A stretch of 62,883 bases of DNA from Mesotaenium endlicherianum. Its lineage: Eukaryota > Streptophyta > Zygnematophyceae > Zygnematales > Mesotaeniaceae. The first letter of the stretch is position 1. Each line of letters starts with the position of its first letter. Position numbers and translations under genes: made by a program. Below the pieces are notes generated by a model. That model had not been told where the DNA came from. It did not search any database and saw nothing but the letters and a program-made list of their open reading frames with translations. The stretch spans positions 27,778 through 90,660 of the forward strand of contig WELA01007467.1 in assembly GCA_009602735.1 (NCBI GenBank), read 5' to 3'. Of this stretch, positions 11,903 through 22,855 are shown piece by piece.

Positions 11903-12671
11903 CTATGCCCTGGCTGGTCCCGGTGATCCACACCGCCTGGTTGAGACAGATCAAGCATAAATCATTGGAATGAGGACATATATATATATATATATGCGTA
12001 TATATATGTGCGTATATATGTGCATATATATGTATATATGTACACATATATGTACATACATACAAACACACTTGAAAATTAATGAAGTAATGATTATTTT
12101 ATTTTATTTTGTTTAAAAGAAGGGAAAAAAAGAAGAGTGAGGCTCTCCTTCACATGTGCATGATGAACCATCTACTGCTGATGACTGATGGGCCATGCTA
12201 AACTTACTGGATGGAGGTAACATTCTCACATACTACAGAAGTCACGATATAACATATATAATGCAGATAGTACATGTGACCATGACTAATGTGATACCCT
12301 TGTAAGTTCCTCACTACTTGCCAGGTGGCATAACATGCACCTGCACGTCACATTGACGGAGCAGCAGAAGTCCATGCTACCCACGTGCCAAATGCAGGAT
12401 AAACTTCCGACAAGGCATCGGACCCTAGCTGGTGAATTTGACACTCGCAAAGCACCTACCCCTCTCTTCTTTTTTGCCATTTTTTTAACGTTCATACTTC
12501 ACTTTCAAAAAGGGGTTCATGAGTACCTTGTTGTCAAAGGCACCATCAAGAAGGGATCCCTTTGAAAAAAAGGCCAGGTCGGTTGGAGGAAGAAGCCATG
12601 CGAGACAACACGTCTCCGACTTATCAGATTCAAGAGCATTCAATCCGCATTTCTCCACTGATTCATGACCC

Positions 12672-13221
12672 TGTTGACTAATCTTTGCTATATTGTAGGA
12701 AGGGCAGAATTAGAATTGCTGTAGAAATATTTCTACATGAGGATGTTTTAGATGATAGAGTTCATAATGAGTTCAAACTCTGATGAATTCAAAGTTGAAT
12801 GAAGCTTTGTTGTATTTCTTGATTACAATATGAAGGTTCAATTCAAGAGACTAACCTTTATAGTTGAGCTTATAAATTATACCTTTTTTTCTGTTCTAAT
12901 GAAGCTTCTTGCATCTACTTGATCAATGCATCTCAAGTGCTTGTCAATTATCAGTAAGATTGAAGCACTAAGGTGCAATGTATGTGGCTAGAACATGTCA
13001 AACTAGATGTCAAAGTTGACTAAATATGACAAATGACTAATAGCTAATAAGTGAATGAAAAGAGCCTAGTCACAGGTACATTGACTTAGTCTAGTATAAA
13101 CAGGGTCTAAGTCTTACGGTCAACTTGTAGGAACGACACATAGGTTTGACTAAAGGCTAGCTACAAGGTGTCAAGTCAACTTTGATGGTCAACCAACTCT
13201 GACTTAAGGGGTCAGTCAACA
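12672..13221 (-). repeat. 3' LTR of the copia element
   Basis: 550 bp with inverted ends TGTTGACT and AGTCAACA. It aligns with 58240-58690 at roughly 90% by eye. It is the 3' LTR because the polypurine tract sits against its inner edge and the genes read on the minus strand. Confidence 0.88.
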
Positions 13222-13233
13222 TGCCCCCTTGGA
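13222..13233 (-). promoter_or_regulatory. Polypurine tract of the copia element
   Basis: On the minus strand CCAAGGGGGCA lies directly against the LTR start TGTTGACT. This is the expected plus-strand primer for reverse transcription and it fixes the element's orientation. Confidence 0.75.
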
Positions 13234-14203
13234 CTGAGGGGTCTTTAAAAGTCATCAGGCCACATATATTGGTTGACCGAGAAAGTCGGAGTCGCCTAAT
13301 TGGGGAAGAGGCTGAGGAGGGCCCACAAAAGATAATAAATCACCAAAAGAAGACTGCCACTTAGGAACGCGTGAGCGATGTGGGCAGATTGTATCCAGCC
13401 ACAAGATAAAAGTTGCTGAGGTGGTACAAAAGGGGTTGCCAGCATGCGTTGATCACAAGGAAACCTAGAGGCTAATTGGCTAAGATCAGCATAAGCCAAT
13501 TAAAAGAGAGAAGAACGGGTGCCATGATGGACAAGCCTGTAAGCAAGTGCATGGCTCTCCCAAGGACGAGAGGAGAGCAAACACTTGAAAAAAAAGGTGA
13601 AGTGAGGAGCACACACTCAGAGAGCTAGAATAAAATCAGGGCTGAGCGCCATAGAATTAGCTGATCCGAGAGAATAGTGTGAGAAACAGTCATGAGCTGG
13701 ACTGTGGGAGAGATTGAAAAGAAGTTAGGCCGATACATAAGGAATATGGAGAGGAACAAAGACCTGTTGAAAAAAATTGAGAGAATGAAGGATGCAGCTG
13801 AAAGGATGCACTAGATGAGTTGGCTTTAAATTCTGGAGTCAGGCCTTACTAGGAGGAGAAGATTAAATGCCTATGTCTAGTGTAAGCAGAAGTAATGGAG
13901 GTCTGGCCAAAAGAGAGAGTGCAGAGAGCTCGAGATTGGGATCTGCTGAGAGCATTTGAGGACATAGAAAGTAGAGCACACATAATTAACTTTGGGAGTC
14001 CCAATTTGTTTGAAGAAGATTGCTAGACTCGTGGGTGAATAGAATCAGAGAAATTCACTTCAAAAGGTAATGAAGCATGAGGTGAATTGTCCTTAGGTAA
14101 TATCATGGGAGACATCTGTTACAAAATATGCTCAAAGTCTAGAGTCTCTTCTGCCAACCTAGATTGCTTCAGTAGTTGGGCCTGCCTAGCCTTTGCTTGT
14201 ACG
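13234..14203 (-). other. Copia 3' untranslated or degenerate region
   Basis: About 1 kb between the pol remnant and the LTR. I see no conserved motif and no credible ORF. Confidence 0.4.
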
Positions 14204-14552
14204 CCTAGTTATGGAATATACGTATTTAAAGTATTTGTATAACAAATACGTATTGCAAAAATACATGTAAGAAATGGAAATACGTGTGTAACACATTTTT
14301 TCAAGATTGGCAGGGTCTATAACTTTCAATTTGTTTACAAACTTCAAGCGCGATCGGTTGCGAATGGTAGAGGACTCAATTTGCTATAATATGCATGTGG
14401 TGAAAGTGAAAAATTGGTTGGAACATTTTTAAATCGCCAATAATTCTTTCTTGACTATGCAGGACGCGTATTTTGAGTATTTTGAAAATACGTCGAAATA
14501 CGTGATGTTTAACAACGCTCACGAACCAATACGCGAGTATCCCATAACTAGG
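14204..14552. mobile_element. hAT-type MITE 1
   Basis: 349 bp with terminal inverted repeats CCTAGTTATGG and CCATAACTAGG. The flanking 8-mers are CTTGTACG (14196-14203) and CTTGTCTG (14553-14560), an eroded 8-bp target duplication typical of hAT elements. The interior is AT-rich with several TACGTATT-like subterminal motifs and no coding capacity. It lies in the 3' part of the copia. Confidence 0.72.
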
Positions 14553-14560
14553 CTTGTCTG

Positions 14561-16721
14561 GTGCTGATGATGTGAGCAGTGCAAAAGGGGGCGCTGGAGG
14601 AGGAGCCACTTGATCTTGGATTGCAAGGATCCACCTGTGCCTGGCTGCTTGAGCAAAGTGAGATGTATAGGGGCCAAAGCCAGGAGGATAGGAGGGCACT
14701 GGTGTGAGAGAGGGATTTCCCTGGTCCTGAGGAGTAGAAGGGAGAGGGGGAAAATCCGAGAGGGAGAGGGGGAAAATCCAGGCAGGTACTAATGTGAAAA
14801 TTTACTGGTTGAGGATCTGGCAGAGGACTAGGAAAAGAAGGTCTAATTGTAACCAGAGCTTTAGAAGGAGGAGCCAAAGGGCCATCTGTATCACCAGTCT
14901 TCCTTGGTCGCTTCTTGCTGTGGATAGTCGAAGGAAGAGGAGTGGCCACTATAGTGGGAAAAATAGCCTGGAGCAGTGATGAAATGCCTGACCTCACTAG
15001 CTGCATATGTTGACGGTAATAGTGATGCTTGGGGCCAGGACGAGGCTTGGTGAGGGCATCAACAACATTCTTTTCTGTAGATGTTTATAGGGGACAAATT
15101 TGAAGGAGAGAATAATCCTGTCTAAAAACATGTTTTGCTGTTTTCACGGTCTTGCTGTCTTGCTCAATCTGGTCACGTTTGCAAATGGACACAGCTCCAT
15201 CGGAATCCGTGCGAAGAGTTGTGGGCTCGTCAAGAGGACAGCTACAGTGAGTTAAGAGCTGTTTGATATAAAGAGCATGAGTGGTTGCTTTGTGCAAAGC
15301 AAAATACTCAGCAACAGTAGATGAGTCCACAATCTTGGTAAGCTTCTTGGACTTCTAAGAAATAGCCCCACTTGCTAGAATCAAGACAAAGCCTATGGTC
15401 ATGATCAAAAGCGTGATTGGAATCTGCGTAGGTATAGAGAGCCATATCTGCAGTAGAGTTGCTGTAAACAAGAAAGTAATCATTTCCAATAAAATAACGA
15501 AAGATGTAAACAACCGCTTGCCATGCTTTCTTGTTGGGCTTCTGCATATAGGCGGTCACTTTACTGACAGCTTGGGAAATGTTTGGCCTGGTACAGGTAG
15601 CTGCAAACATGAGGCTGCCAACAGCTTGAGTGTAAGGAATCTTGGCCATGTATTGCTTCTCTTCCAGGGTAGAAGGACCATCCTTGGATGCCAGACGGCA
15701 GGTAAGTTCCATTGAAGTAATAAGAGATTTGAAGTCATTGAAGCCAAACTTCTACAAGACGTCGTGGAAGTAATATGACTAAGACAGAGATATGGTGCCT
15801 GCCTGGATATCTTGCTGAATATGGATACCTAAGCACTCCTTGGTGGGCCCTAAGTCAGTGATTTTGAAAGTAGTAGCAAGATGTTGTTTGAAGTCCAAAG
15901 ATTCTCGGAGGCAATGATAACTCAACATGTTGTGCTGCAAATAAATGATGACTAGTACAGGGAAGAGTGTACATGACTAGGCCCAGATCCAGACGGGCTT
16001 GATTGATCTTGACATGCCAAGCCCTTAGAGCCTGCTTGAGGCCATAGAGAGCCTTGGTGAGGCGACAAACGTGAATAGGAGCATATGGATAAGTAAATCC
16101 TAGTGGCTGAAGAAGGTAAACCTCCTCAGTAATGTTGCCATTGAGAAATGCAGTCTGAACATCCATTTGGTGCAGTGAGACCGAGGTTGGTGGAGATAGC
16201 CAGGAATAGCCTGAGAGAGTCATATTTGACCACTGGTTTGAAGGTCTCTTCATAATCAATGCCTTCTTTTTGCCTGTTGTCAAGAGCCACCAGTCTTGCT
16301 TTGTATTTGGCAATGTCTCCATCCAAGGTGCGTTTAGTCACAAAAATCCACAGGTAAGAAGGCAGTCGACAACCGGTCTTGGAACAAGGTCATATACATG
16401 ATTGACAGCTATAGACTCGAGTTCTGAGTGCATTGCTTGCTTCCATTTGGAGGCATCTGGTCTGCTAAGAGCATCCCTGTATGATATTCGATTTGGAGAG
16501 ACTGAGCTGGCAGAGAGAGCCATGATGTTGGCATGAGTCATGCCTTTAGAGTTGAGGTGTTTGTAGACGTGGGGAGGTTTGGTTGCAACTCTGGTGAAAA
16601 CTCTAGAGGAAGATTCTAAAACTGATTGAATTTCATATGCATCCCAGGCGTGCCAAATTACGGACACCAAACTTTCGCGTCGAACGTACTTATCGTCACA
16701 ATTCTTCAACTTCCGCGCCAC
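14561..16721 (-). pseudogene. Copia pol remnant: linker, reverse transcriptase and RNase H
   Basis: Read right to left. The linker SYRDALSRPDASKWKQAM (about 16500) precedes RT fragments with YKARLVALDNRQKEGIDYEETF and QMDVQTAFLNGNI (16340-16120). The late RT part QAVGSLMFAATCTRPNI follows (about 15600), then RNase H around CLDSSKWGYFL, VAEYFALHKATTHALYI and the hallmark DALTKP (about 15050). At least four frameshifts or stops split the frame, and the YVDD catalytic motif is not recognisable near 15950. A proline-rich C-terminal tail runs to about 14560. Upstream of about 16646 the copia frame is lost. This is Ty1/copia by domain order and motifs. Confidence 0.85.
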
Positions 16722-17244
16722 TTTCCCGACGCCTTAAGAAGTCCTTGCACTCGCGTGCATTAAACTTTAATTACGACTATTGTGTTCTAAGCAAGGCTCT
16801 TATGTTTTACGTGCTAACAGTGCATTCTTCTGTGCAAGTCTACATAGTCTGCACATAAATTAAGGTTGCTTATACGTTCTGTACTACTAGGTAGAAGAAG
16901 GCCGATTAAGGGAGAATCTTGGGTGAGAGTGGGTTCCATGGCGTTTCTTTCCATCTCCTTCACGTACAAACTTTAGTGTTTCTCAATTATATTCTAAATG
17001 CTTAGTTTTTGAAGCTTTCTCATAGAGTTCTCCCCTCTTGTGCCAAACAAAATAGTGGATAATTTTCTGTAGCCAGCACAATCAACTTCTTAGCACTGAG
17101 GGGTACGTAGTGTGTGTGATAGACTCTTCCTATGTGACTTCTCTTCCATGGAGTCATACAAATTCAGAAAAAGTATTTGGGGCCGAAAAATTAGGTAGAA
17201 AGCGTAAGAGACTCTAATTCACCCGGCAGTTAGGGTTTAAAGTA
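16722..17244. other. Left margin of the 33-kb nested block
   Basis: From about 16646 the copia sequence gives way to unrelated AT-rich DNA. The first bases, GGCGTGCCAAATTACGG, resemble in inverse orientation a stretch near the other margin of the block (49505-49523). No gene was recognised. Confidence 0.35.
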
Positions 17245-18230
17245 GTGCCAAAGAATAGTCAGACTTCTCTCATGGCTAGAGTGCCTAAGTTCTGCAGCAA
17301 CTGTGGTGTTCAGCGATCTTTGGAGGCGAGAACTTGTGCTTGTGGTAAGTTGTTCACAACTGCCGTGGAGGTCAACCGGCCTATATATGGCTTAAGAACT
17401 ACCAAAAGCAATTGTTCAAGAGAATAGACGCGGTCTCGCAGAGTAGTGTCAGAATACAGGATGTCAATGTGCCACAAGAGCTATTCCAGGGCTTGTTTGA
17501 AAAGTTGGGTAAAGAGGTTGCTCACCATACTTTTAGGAGTGACCCATTTATATCAAGATGAATAAGGAGAGTGTGCTGGTCACTGCAGGATATGAATATT
17601 CTTTGTGAGTCCAGCATGTTGAAATAGGGATTGGGTGGGGTGCTGCTAAAATATTGCGCGGGTCTGGTGAGATAGTGGGAATCATTCCTCCATTTTATAT
17701 TGATTGGAGGAGAAATGAATCTGGTCAAGTAAGTCTTACACTGAAATTCTCCTTTGCTCTTTTGAGTAGAGGGAGATGTGCTCTTCTCGGACCTGATCAG
17801 TATTATGACAGATGGAAATGAAATGCTCCTCATGACATAGGTGATTGTAGGAGGCATACAGTGCTTAGGATGGCATGTTATCCAGAGCAGATGCTAGAGC
17901 ATAGGGTGCATGTGAAGGACTACATGTTACAAGCAGGTGTGCGAGCTAAGCATGGTCTACTGCAATTGGAAAAAGAAGATCTCCAGAGAGAAAAGGAGAG
18001 GATTGAAAGAGGTGTACTTGAAGCAAAGAGGCTGAAGCTAAAAGAAGAGCTACCAGGGACTTAGAAGCAAATGAGAAGAGATTACTTGTGAGTGATGAGG
18101 AGAGGGCAGTCGAGAGGGCCAAAATGTGGCAACCTCAACCTCTCTCAGCTGCTAGAGTTGCTAACTTACAAGCGAGGGCAATGATGAATGAAATTCGGGC
18201 TAATGTTGCTGCAAAGTAATTTATTAAGCC
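17245..18230 (+). pseudogene. Degenerate zinc-ribbon plus coiled-coil protein gene
   Basis: Not recognised as a known gene. It starts with MPKNSQTSLMARVPKFCSNC and a compact four-cysteine ribbon (CSNCG then CACGKLF 14 residues later). Open frames follow with shifts. At 17861-18064 a highly charged helix (LQLEKEDLQREKERIERG) precedes a KRLKLKEEL stretch that continues past a stop toward 18230. The strand is opposite to the transposase-like gene on its right, so the two converge. It could be the accessory ORF of the same DNA transposon. Inference only. Confidence 0.4.
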
Positions 18231-18530
18231 ACCTCAAATATGCTCCTCATGTACGGAGAGCGAGACAAGGAAGAGAGCAAAAATAGCATCACAGGTAATA
18301 GTCAAGCCTCTTTGTATTTTATAAATTTCATGTTGCCACATTTACCTTTGCATATTGTCATCGGATATATATGAAACAGTCAAGTATACATATGTAATAT
18401 AGTTTTGATATGCAATATGAACATGCACATGTGCATGCATGTAAATGCATATGTATGAGCACGTTAATTTAGACTACTGAACATCTCTGCTTCTCCTCCT
18501 CCAGTATAAGATATGACTTGCTATACTTAG

Positions 18531-19954
18531 CTACTGCATAGCGGGTTGCACTCTTTTCCTCTTTCGTCGTTCGTCTCTACTGAGTGGTACCATACCTGCT
18601 GTGGCTCTTCTACATGCCTCCAACCATGTACTTTGTGCAAGCCTACCCACTGTGTATCGCCTGCCTAGCTTATCCACTTTACATTTCCTTCTATTTGTAT
18701 TTGCTGTTTTTCTCCAGTGATGTAAAGTCTTGATGCCCTCACCACTAAATTGATCTAAGTCTCCGTGCCTTACTATCATCGCTGGTATGTGTGCTTTCAA
18801 GATATGCATATACTCCGTAATGTGATGTGAGGCTGCCGCCTTCACATATGCCTCTTCAAACACTACTGCTAGTTGTTGAACCCTTGCAGCTTTTGCTTCC
18901 CTCGCTTCATGCGAGTTCGTCTCCGGCGAAGGATCTAGTAGGGCACCCATGCATTCACGATAGCAATCCCATGTCTTCTGTGTGTCTTGTTTCAGTGCAG
19001 CATCATTAGGTGAAGAAAGGAGGTCCTTTGTCACCTCCTCCACCCGCTCGATGAGTAGGCGACACTCTCAACCAATGAAGGGGCTTCGGGGCCCTGCTTC
19101 TGGTCTCTGTCTTTGCATAAGTTGCTACTGCTGTCGTAGACATTGTCACTCCCACCTCCTTCTGTATTACATCAAAAACTTCTGAGCTGCATCTGTTCCC
19201 GGCAGAATATGAGACTGAATGGTTCTCTCGTAGGGTGTTGAGATTACTCTCATTAGCAAATGGAGAATGCATGGGACACAATCAGCAGGTTCATTTTTTA
19301 GCAATGGTGCCTTCTTATGACGTTGTCCTTTGTGCACCTTTTGATACTGTAGTCGAGCATGAGTGCTTTCTTTCTCAGGTTTGCCTCGTGTTGTCTTCAT
19401 TGTGTCGCCCTGCAAGTCTGACACAGTTTTGAAAGTCTTGGCACAGTGTGGACAGGTCATCGGAAGACTGTCATGATCTGCACAGTGAGCTGCAGCTTGC
19501 ATCCCAGCCAAGGTGCGAGGTTGGCCGGCCCCGCATCTCTCCTTGATGTCTTCACTCGTGGTGTAACACCAGAGGCAAGGGTATGTTGAGGTAGCTCCAC
19601 TTAGTCCAAAGAGCTTATTGCTGAACTTATAATCTCCTCCCTGGTAGAACTTAATGGTGTACTTCATGCCTCCAACCATCACACCATTCTTCCTTAGTAG
19701 CTCCATCTCCTCTAAGAGTCGCTCGGCATGAGTTGCAATGCTAATGTAGTCATTGTCGCCTTCAAATATCAGTATGGTGCAATTGTTGAATGCAAAATTT
19801 GCCATAGACCTGTTGTCTTTTGTCAATAGCTTGCATGCCATAGTGGTCTGGTTCACCTTTCGATACCACTCCAAAGCATCTCCTATCAATTGCACTCTCA
19901 TTACACGGCCCTCTGGGCACAACAACCCTACAGTGATAATTCTTTGTCTAACTG
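18531..19954 (-). pseudogene. Orphan transposase-like gene (GDYKF/CLWC family), 3' part
   Basis: Two overlapping frames: 19925-19167 and 19043-18531. The first carries LIGDALEWYRK, then EGDNDYISIATHAERLLEEM, and GGDYKFSNKLFGLSG shortly before YPCLWC. These blocks match, from memory of the family, a large set of transposon-like proteins in cnidarians, amphioxus and some algae that have a GD(W/Y)KF and C(I/L)WC signature. I cannot name a formal superfamily. The second frame has EYMHILKAHIPAMIVRHGDLDQFSGEG, the C-terminal block of the same family. A frameshift separates them near 19100. The protein breaks off at 19954 exactly where gypsy element 1 is inserted. Confidence 0.6.
19950..19954. repeat. 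Target-site duplication AACTG (left) of gypsy element 1
   Basis: AACTG at 19950-19954 is repeated at 28895-28899, flanking TG...CA LTR ends. This proves the outer limits of element 1. Confidence 0.95.
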
Positions 19955-20674
19955 TGAAATGAATCGACTTACCAGATAGGCGATTAACAATTAATAAAGA
20001 TCTTTATATCAGCAAGTAATCTTTATGGTATTTTCCGTTAACTGGTTAAACGGCAAAGGACAACACACTAGCAGTGAATAATACTCATAAGTCAAATGCG
20101 AGTGAACTAGTATGGACAATGCAAATCAGTAAAATCATACAGAAGCAAGGTTAGAAGACAGTGCGTATGAATGGCTTCTCGCCTTGGATTCAGATCGCTC
20201 TCAGTAAGCTGTACAAGAGAGTTGGCCTCGTTTCCGAATGCCGAACTCGAGAGCAATGCCTAGCATATGTACATGGAATGAGTTTACTGTTCAACGGTCA
20301 GTGCGATGGCACCCCCTACCCGGGAGTTAACCACGTTGGTAGGACCTCGGTTAACCAAATCCACCGCCATCTCCCATCATCCCGAATAGCCATCCATTAT
20401 AGGGATGTCATCTGGCCATTTATCTAGCATATCGTACTTAGGTGTAGGTCAAGGCAGTTCGCTGCTACCGAGTACGGAAGTCAGCTTGCTGTCAAAGAAT
20501 GGGTCAGCAAGCTGACTTATATGGACTTCAGCCTGCTGCTTCCGGCTGAGTCATTAAACTGATAATTATGTAAAGTCCAGCAGACTGACTATTAACTAAA
20601 GTTCAGCAGCCTGAACTTAATTAACTATTATATTTAAATGAATATTATATCCACTAATATACTGATTCATTACA
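19955..20674 (-). repeat. 3' LTR of gypsy element 1
   Basis: 720 bp, plus-strand ends TGAAATGAATC and GATTCATTACA (imperfect inverted repeat). It contains a strong hairpin at about 20493-20520 (GTCAGCTTGCTG then CAGCAAGCTGAC) and a smaller one, AGTTCAG/CTGAACT, at about 20599-20620. Confidence 0.95.
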
Positions 20675-20690
20675 ATCCCTCCAACTTAAC
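20675..20690 (-). promoter_or_regulatory. 3' polypurine tract of element 1
   Basis: The minus strand reads AAGTTGGAGGGAT directly before the 3' LTR. The same 11-base core AAGTTGGAGGG occurs again at 22793-22804, upstream of ORF3. Confidence 0.7.
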
Positions 20691-20786
20691 TTGTTGTCGC
20701 CTCGACAACATTAAACTGCAGAAATTTTAAATAAGGGAACTGACCCTGACCAGCCTCCCCTACTGACTGTCTTTTCAGCCTGTTAT

Positions 20787-22487
20787 CTAAGGGGTTGTTC
20801 CTGGGGCTTCAGGATCAGGAGACGGAGATCTGGACCTAGATCTGGACAGCCCTCTAGGTCTGTCAGCTGGCCTTCTAAAGAACCCTGTTTGCTCTAAAGT
20901 TGGACCTCGAGGAGAACGAAGGATGGTAGCCTGCTCTTCAACCACTTGGGTGTTGATGCCCACATAGACAGGCATTCCAGTAGGATGCTGAAATACATTG
21001 GCTAGAGGTACATGCCCCTGAGCGGAGGGGGAGGCTGGCATACCTCTGGCCCACCCGCGTGTCCCTCTTCTGGCACCCCTGTCCTCTGGGGATTTCTGTC
21101 TGTGTCTGCTGCCCAGTACAGTCAGATCAGCTTCTTCCCCTGCTTGGGCAGGTGGGCTGGGGGAGCGAGCGCGGGGTCCAGTTGTCGCCATAACGGGGAT
21201 CACATTCCACACACCTGATCGTGGTTCTTTAGGAAGTGCCACTGCCTCTCCCTGGGTATCCTGAGTACCTGCTGCTGATGCTTCTCCTCTGCCTTGTTCT
21301 TCTTCCTCATCCTCCTCATCCTCCTCCTCGGAGAGAGTAGGGGTCTCGTCCACTAAGTCGTCCTGCTCCCTAGTAGACATGGAGTAGTCTACCGACCTCC
21401 CTTTCTTAGGGCGCGCTGGAGGTTGCTTGGCCTTCAGCCTACTGATATCTATCCGGCCTGCATTCTTTGCCCATTTGACAAAGGCATGCTTTCCCTTAGA
21501 GAAGTAGTCTCTTCCCCTCCTCCTATGTTCCTTGGTCTCTGCATTCATATTGCTCAGGCATCCATTCAGCCTGGGGTCCCAAGGGGCAATGTGAGGTGGT
21601 AGGATGAGATAGCCGTCTAGGCCATAGTGGAAGTCATCCGGTTGGGCTCGGTCACACTCCTGCTTCTTATTTGTGACGGTCATCCACCTCCAGTCTGTTG
21701 GCTGCTGGTAGTACTGGGGTCCGTGCTCAGCCTTCCTCAGTTTACACGGGAACCAGTGGGGAGAGAACATCTGCTGTCCTGCTTCCCTGGCCAAGTACTC
21801 CCAGCTCCTTCTCTCAACTTCATTGTAAGCTGGCAGGAGTGTGAGGTAGAATACCGTATCCTTAAAGCTATCGGGCCGCATGCTCACCATCCGGATGAGT
21901 CTCTGATCTCCCACTATTCCCGGTATGGGGACCGGCTTGTCCTCTGAATCATCTGCGAGATACCGGGCCTGCTCTGCTGTATAGCCCACCATCTTAGCAT
22001 AATCTTCGTAAAGGACCACGCCGGTGTGTGTCTCGATGTACCTGTCCAGTGCTGTAGCTCCTTCCTTCTGTAGCAGTGTTGTCTGTTCCAGCCTGTTGAT
22101 CTCCTGGGCTGCCAGCAATGCTTCCTTCAGGTTATCGAAGTTTTGGCCACCCACCACAGTATACCTGTAAGTGGCCAAGCTCTTCTGTCTGTCCGCTTCA
22201 ATCTTTTTTCTTTTCTCCTCTTCTGCCGCTGCCGCTTCTTCTTGCTGTTTCTTCTGTCTCTCCTCCTCAGCCTTCCTGAGGTTTTCCGCTTCCTGATCCT
22301 TCTTCCTCTGTGCCTCTTCTGCCGCCTCTTGTTGTTTGCGGACCCTTTCTTGTTCTCTCCTGGTGAGGGACGTCGCCGCCAGCTCCTTCTGGTATTGCTC
22401 CATTGTCCTCCTGGCTTCTTCTGCCTTGCGCTTTCTGTCCTCCTTTTGTGTGGTGGGCGCCATCCTGCACATGTAACCAGGGCACAA
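20787..22487 (-). CDS. ORF3 of the chromovirus: coiled-coil, acidic and Arg-Ser protein of unknown function
   Basis: 566 aa, complete, in the env position but with no signal peptide or transmembrane segment, so it is not an envelope protein. Residues about 10-110 form a charged helix rich in Glu, Lys, Gln and Arg. The globular part is about 115-380, with YRYTVVGGQNFDNLKEALL, LYEDYAKMVGYTAEQARYL, a DTVFYLTLLPAYNEVERRSW block and ILPPHIAPWDPRLNGCLSN. An acidic run (SEEEDEEDEEEEQ) comes next and the tail is RGLSRSRSRSPSPDPEA, an SR-like segment suggesting RNA or splicing-factor contact (inference). The likely true start is the internal MAPTTQKED. The same ORF lies at the same place in element 2 at about 92% identity over the first 131 aa. 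Function unknown. Confidence 0.8.
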   Translation of the reverse strand: MCPGYMCRMAPTTQKEDRKRKAEEARRTMEQYQKELAATSLTRREQERVRKQQEAAEEAQRKKDQEAENLRKAEEERQKKQQEEAAAAEEEKRKKIEADRQKSLATYRYTVVGGQNFDNLKEALLAAQEINRLEQTTLLQKEGATALDRYIETHTGVVLYEDYAKMVGYTAEQARYLADDSEDKPVPIPGIVGDQRLIRMVSMRPDSFKDTVFYLTLLPAYNEVERRSWEYLAREAGQQMFSPHWFPCKLRKAEHGPQYYQQPTDWRWMTVTNKKQECDRAQPDDFHYGLDGYLILPPHIAPWDPRLNGCLSNMNAETKEHRRRGRDYFSKGKHAFVKWAKNAGRIDISRLKAKQPPARPKKGRSVDYSMSTREQDDLVDETPTLSEEEDEEDEEEEQGRGEASAAGTQDTQGEAVALPKEPRSGVWNVIPVMATTGPRARSPSPPAQAGEEADLTVLGSRHRQKSPEDRGARRGTRGWARGMPASPSAQGHVPLANVFQHPTGMPVYVGINTQVVEEQATILRSPRGPTLEQTGFFRRPADRPRGLSRSRSRSPSPDPEAPGTTP

Positions 22488-22855
22488 GTTAGTAGGATAT
22501 GGACCTTTGTCATAGGGATTGCAGGAAGTATGTTAGTATTTAGTATAGTGGCTTCGCTGCTGTTTACCTTACAGGATGATTGCTAAAAGTTGACGTAGTT
22601 GCGATGCGCTTAACATAAACGTATGGTTGTGTTTTAGGGTGAGTTAAGTGATGTAGTGTTGTGCGAGGCCCTTTTTCCTTCAGCTCAAGGTGCTTTATGT
22701 GGGCTAGGCTGTCCCCTCTGTCACTATGCTGACACTTAGGATTCACGTAACTGTCCCTTTATCGCTCTCGCTCACTAACTGTCATATATGTTCCCCTCCA
22801 ACTTTGAATGGAGACAGGACCGCCTGTCACCTTCCCGTGTCAACTGAAATGACAG
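22488..22855 (-). other. Spacer between pol and ORF3 with a second polypurine tract
   Basis: About 370 bp. On the minus strand it has AAAGTTGGAGGGGAAC at about 22790-22805, nearly identical to the tract at the 3' LTR. It may mark the former 3' end of the element or act as an internal plus-strand primer. ORF3 expression might start here from a subgenomic promoter or by splicing. No splice sites were assigned. Confidence 0.5.

Larger units (their letters stand above)
9013..12582 (-). pseudogene. SDR copy B, exons 5 to 2 (decayed)
   Basis: This is the unit B counterpart of the DHRS7-like SDR. Exon 2 is at 12582-12527, exon 3 at 11936-11903 (motif TGTSQGIG), exon 4 at 10105-10008, and a probable exon 5 at about 9131-9013 with AGIDFLVHNAAYPRP, the SDR NAG-region motif. 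That exon 5 is the only view of the downstream part of this gene. Damage against copy A: the exon 2 acceptor CAG has become CAA, and exon 4 is one base shorter (98 versus 99), shifting its frame. An assembly gap lies just upstream of exon 4. Exon 1 lies at 58940-58874, beyond the inserted transposons. The Ser/Tyr/Lys catalytic exons further left (8.4-9.0 kb) were not recognised. Confidence 0.75.

Noticed and set aside
12671..12672. Search for a 5-bp target duplication of the copia
   Set aside because: Left flank GACCC and right flank CAGAC do not match. Comparison with unit A shows a clean join with one base lost, so the TSD was eroded or never formed.
22143..22586. Plus-strand Phe/Leu-rich ORF resembling membrane protein
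   Set aside because: Antisense shadow of the Glu/Lys coiled coil of ORF3.
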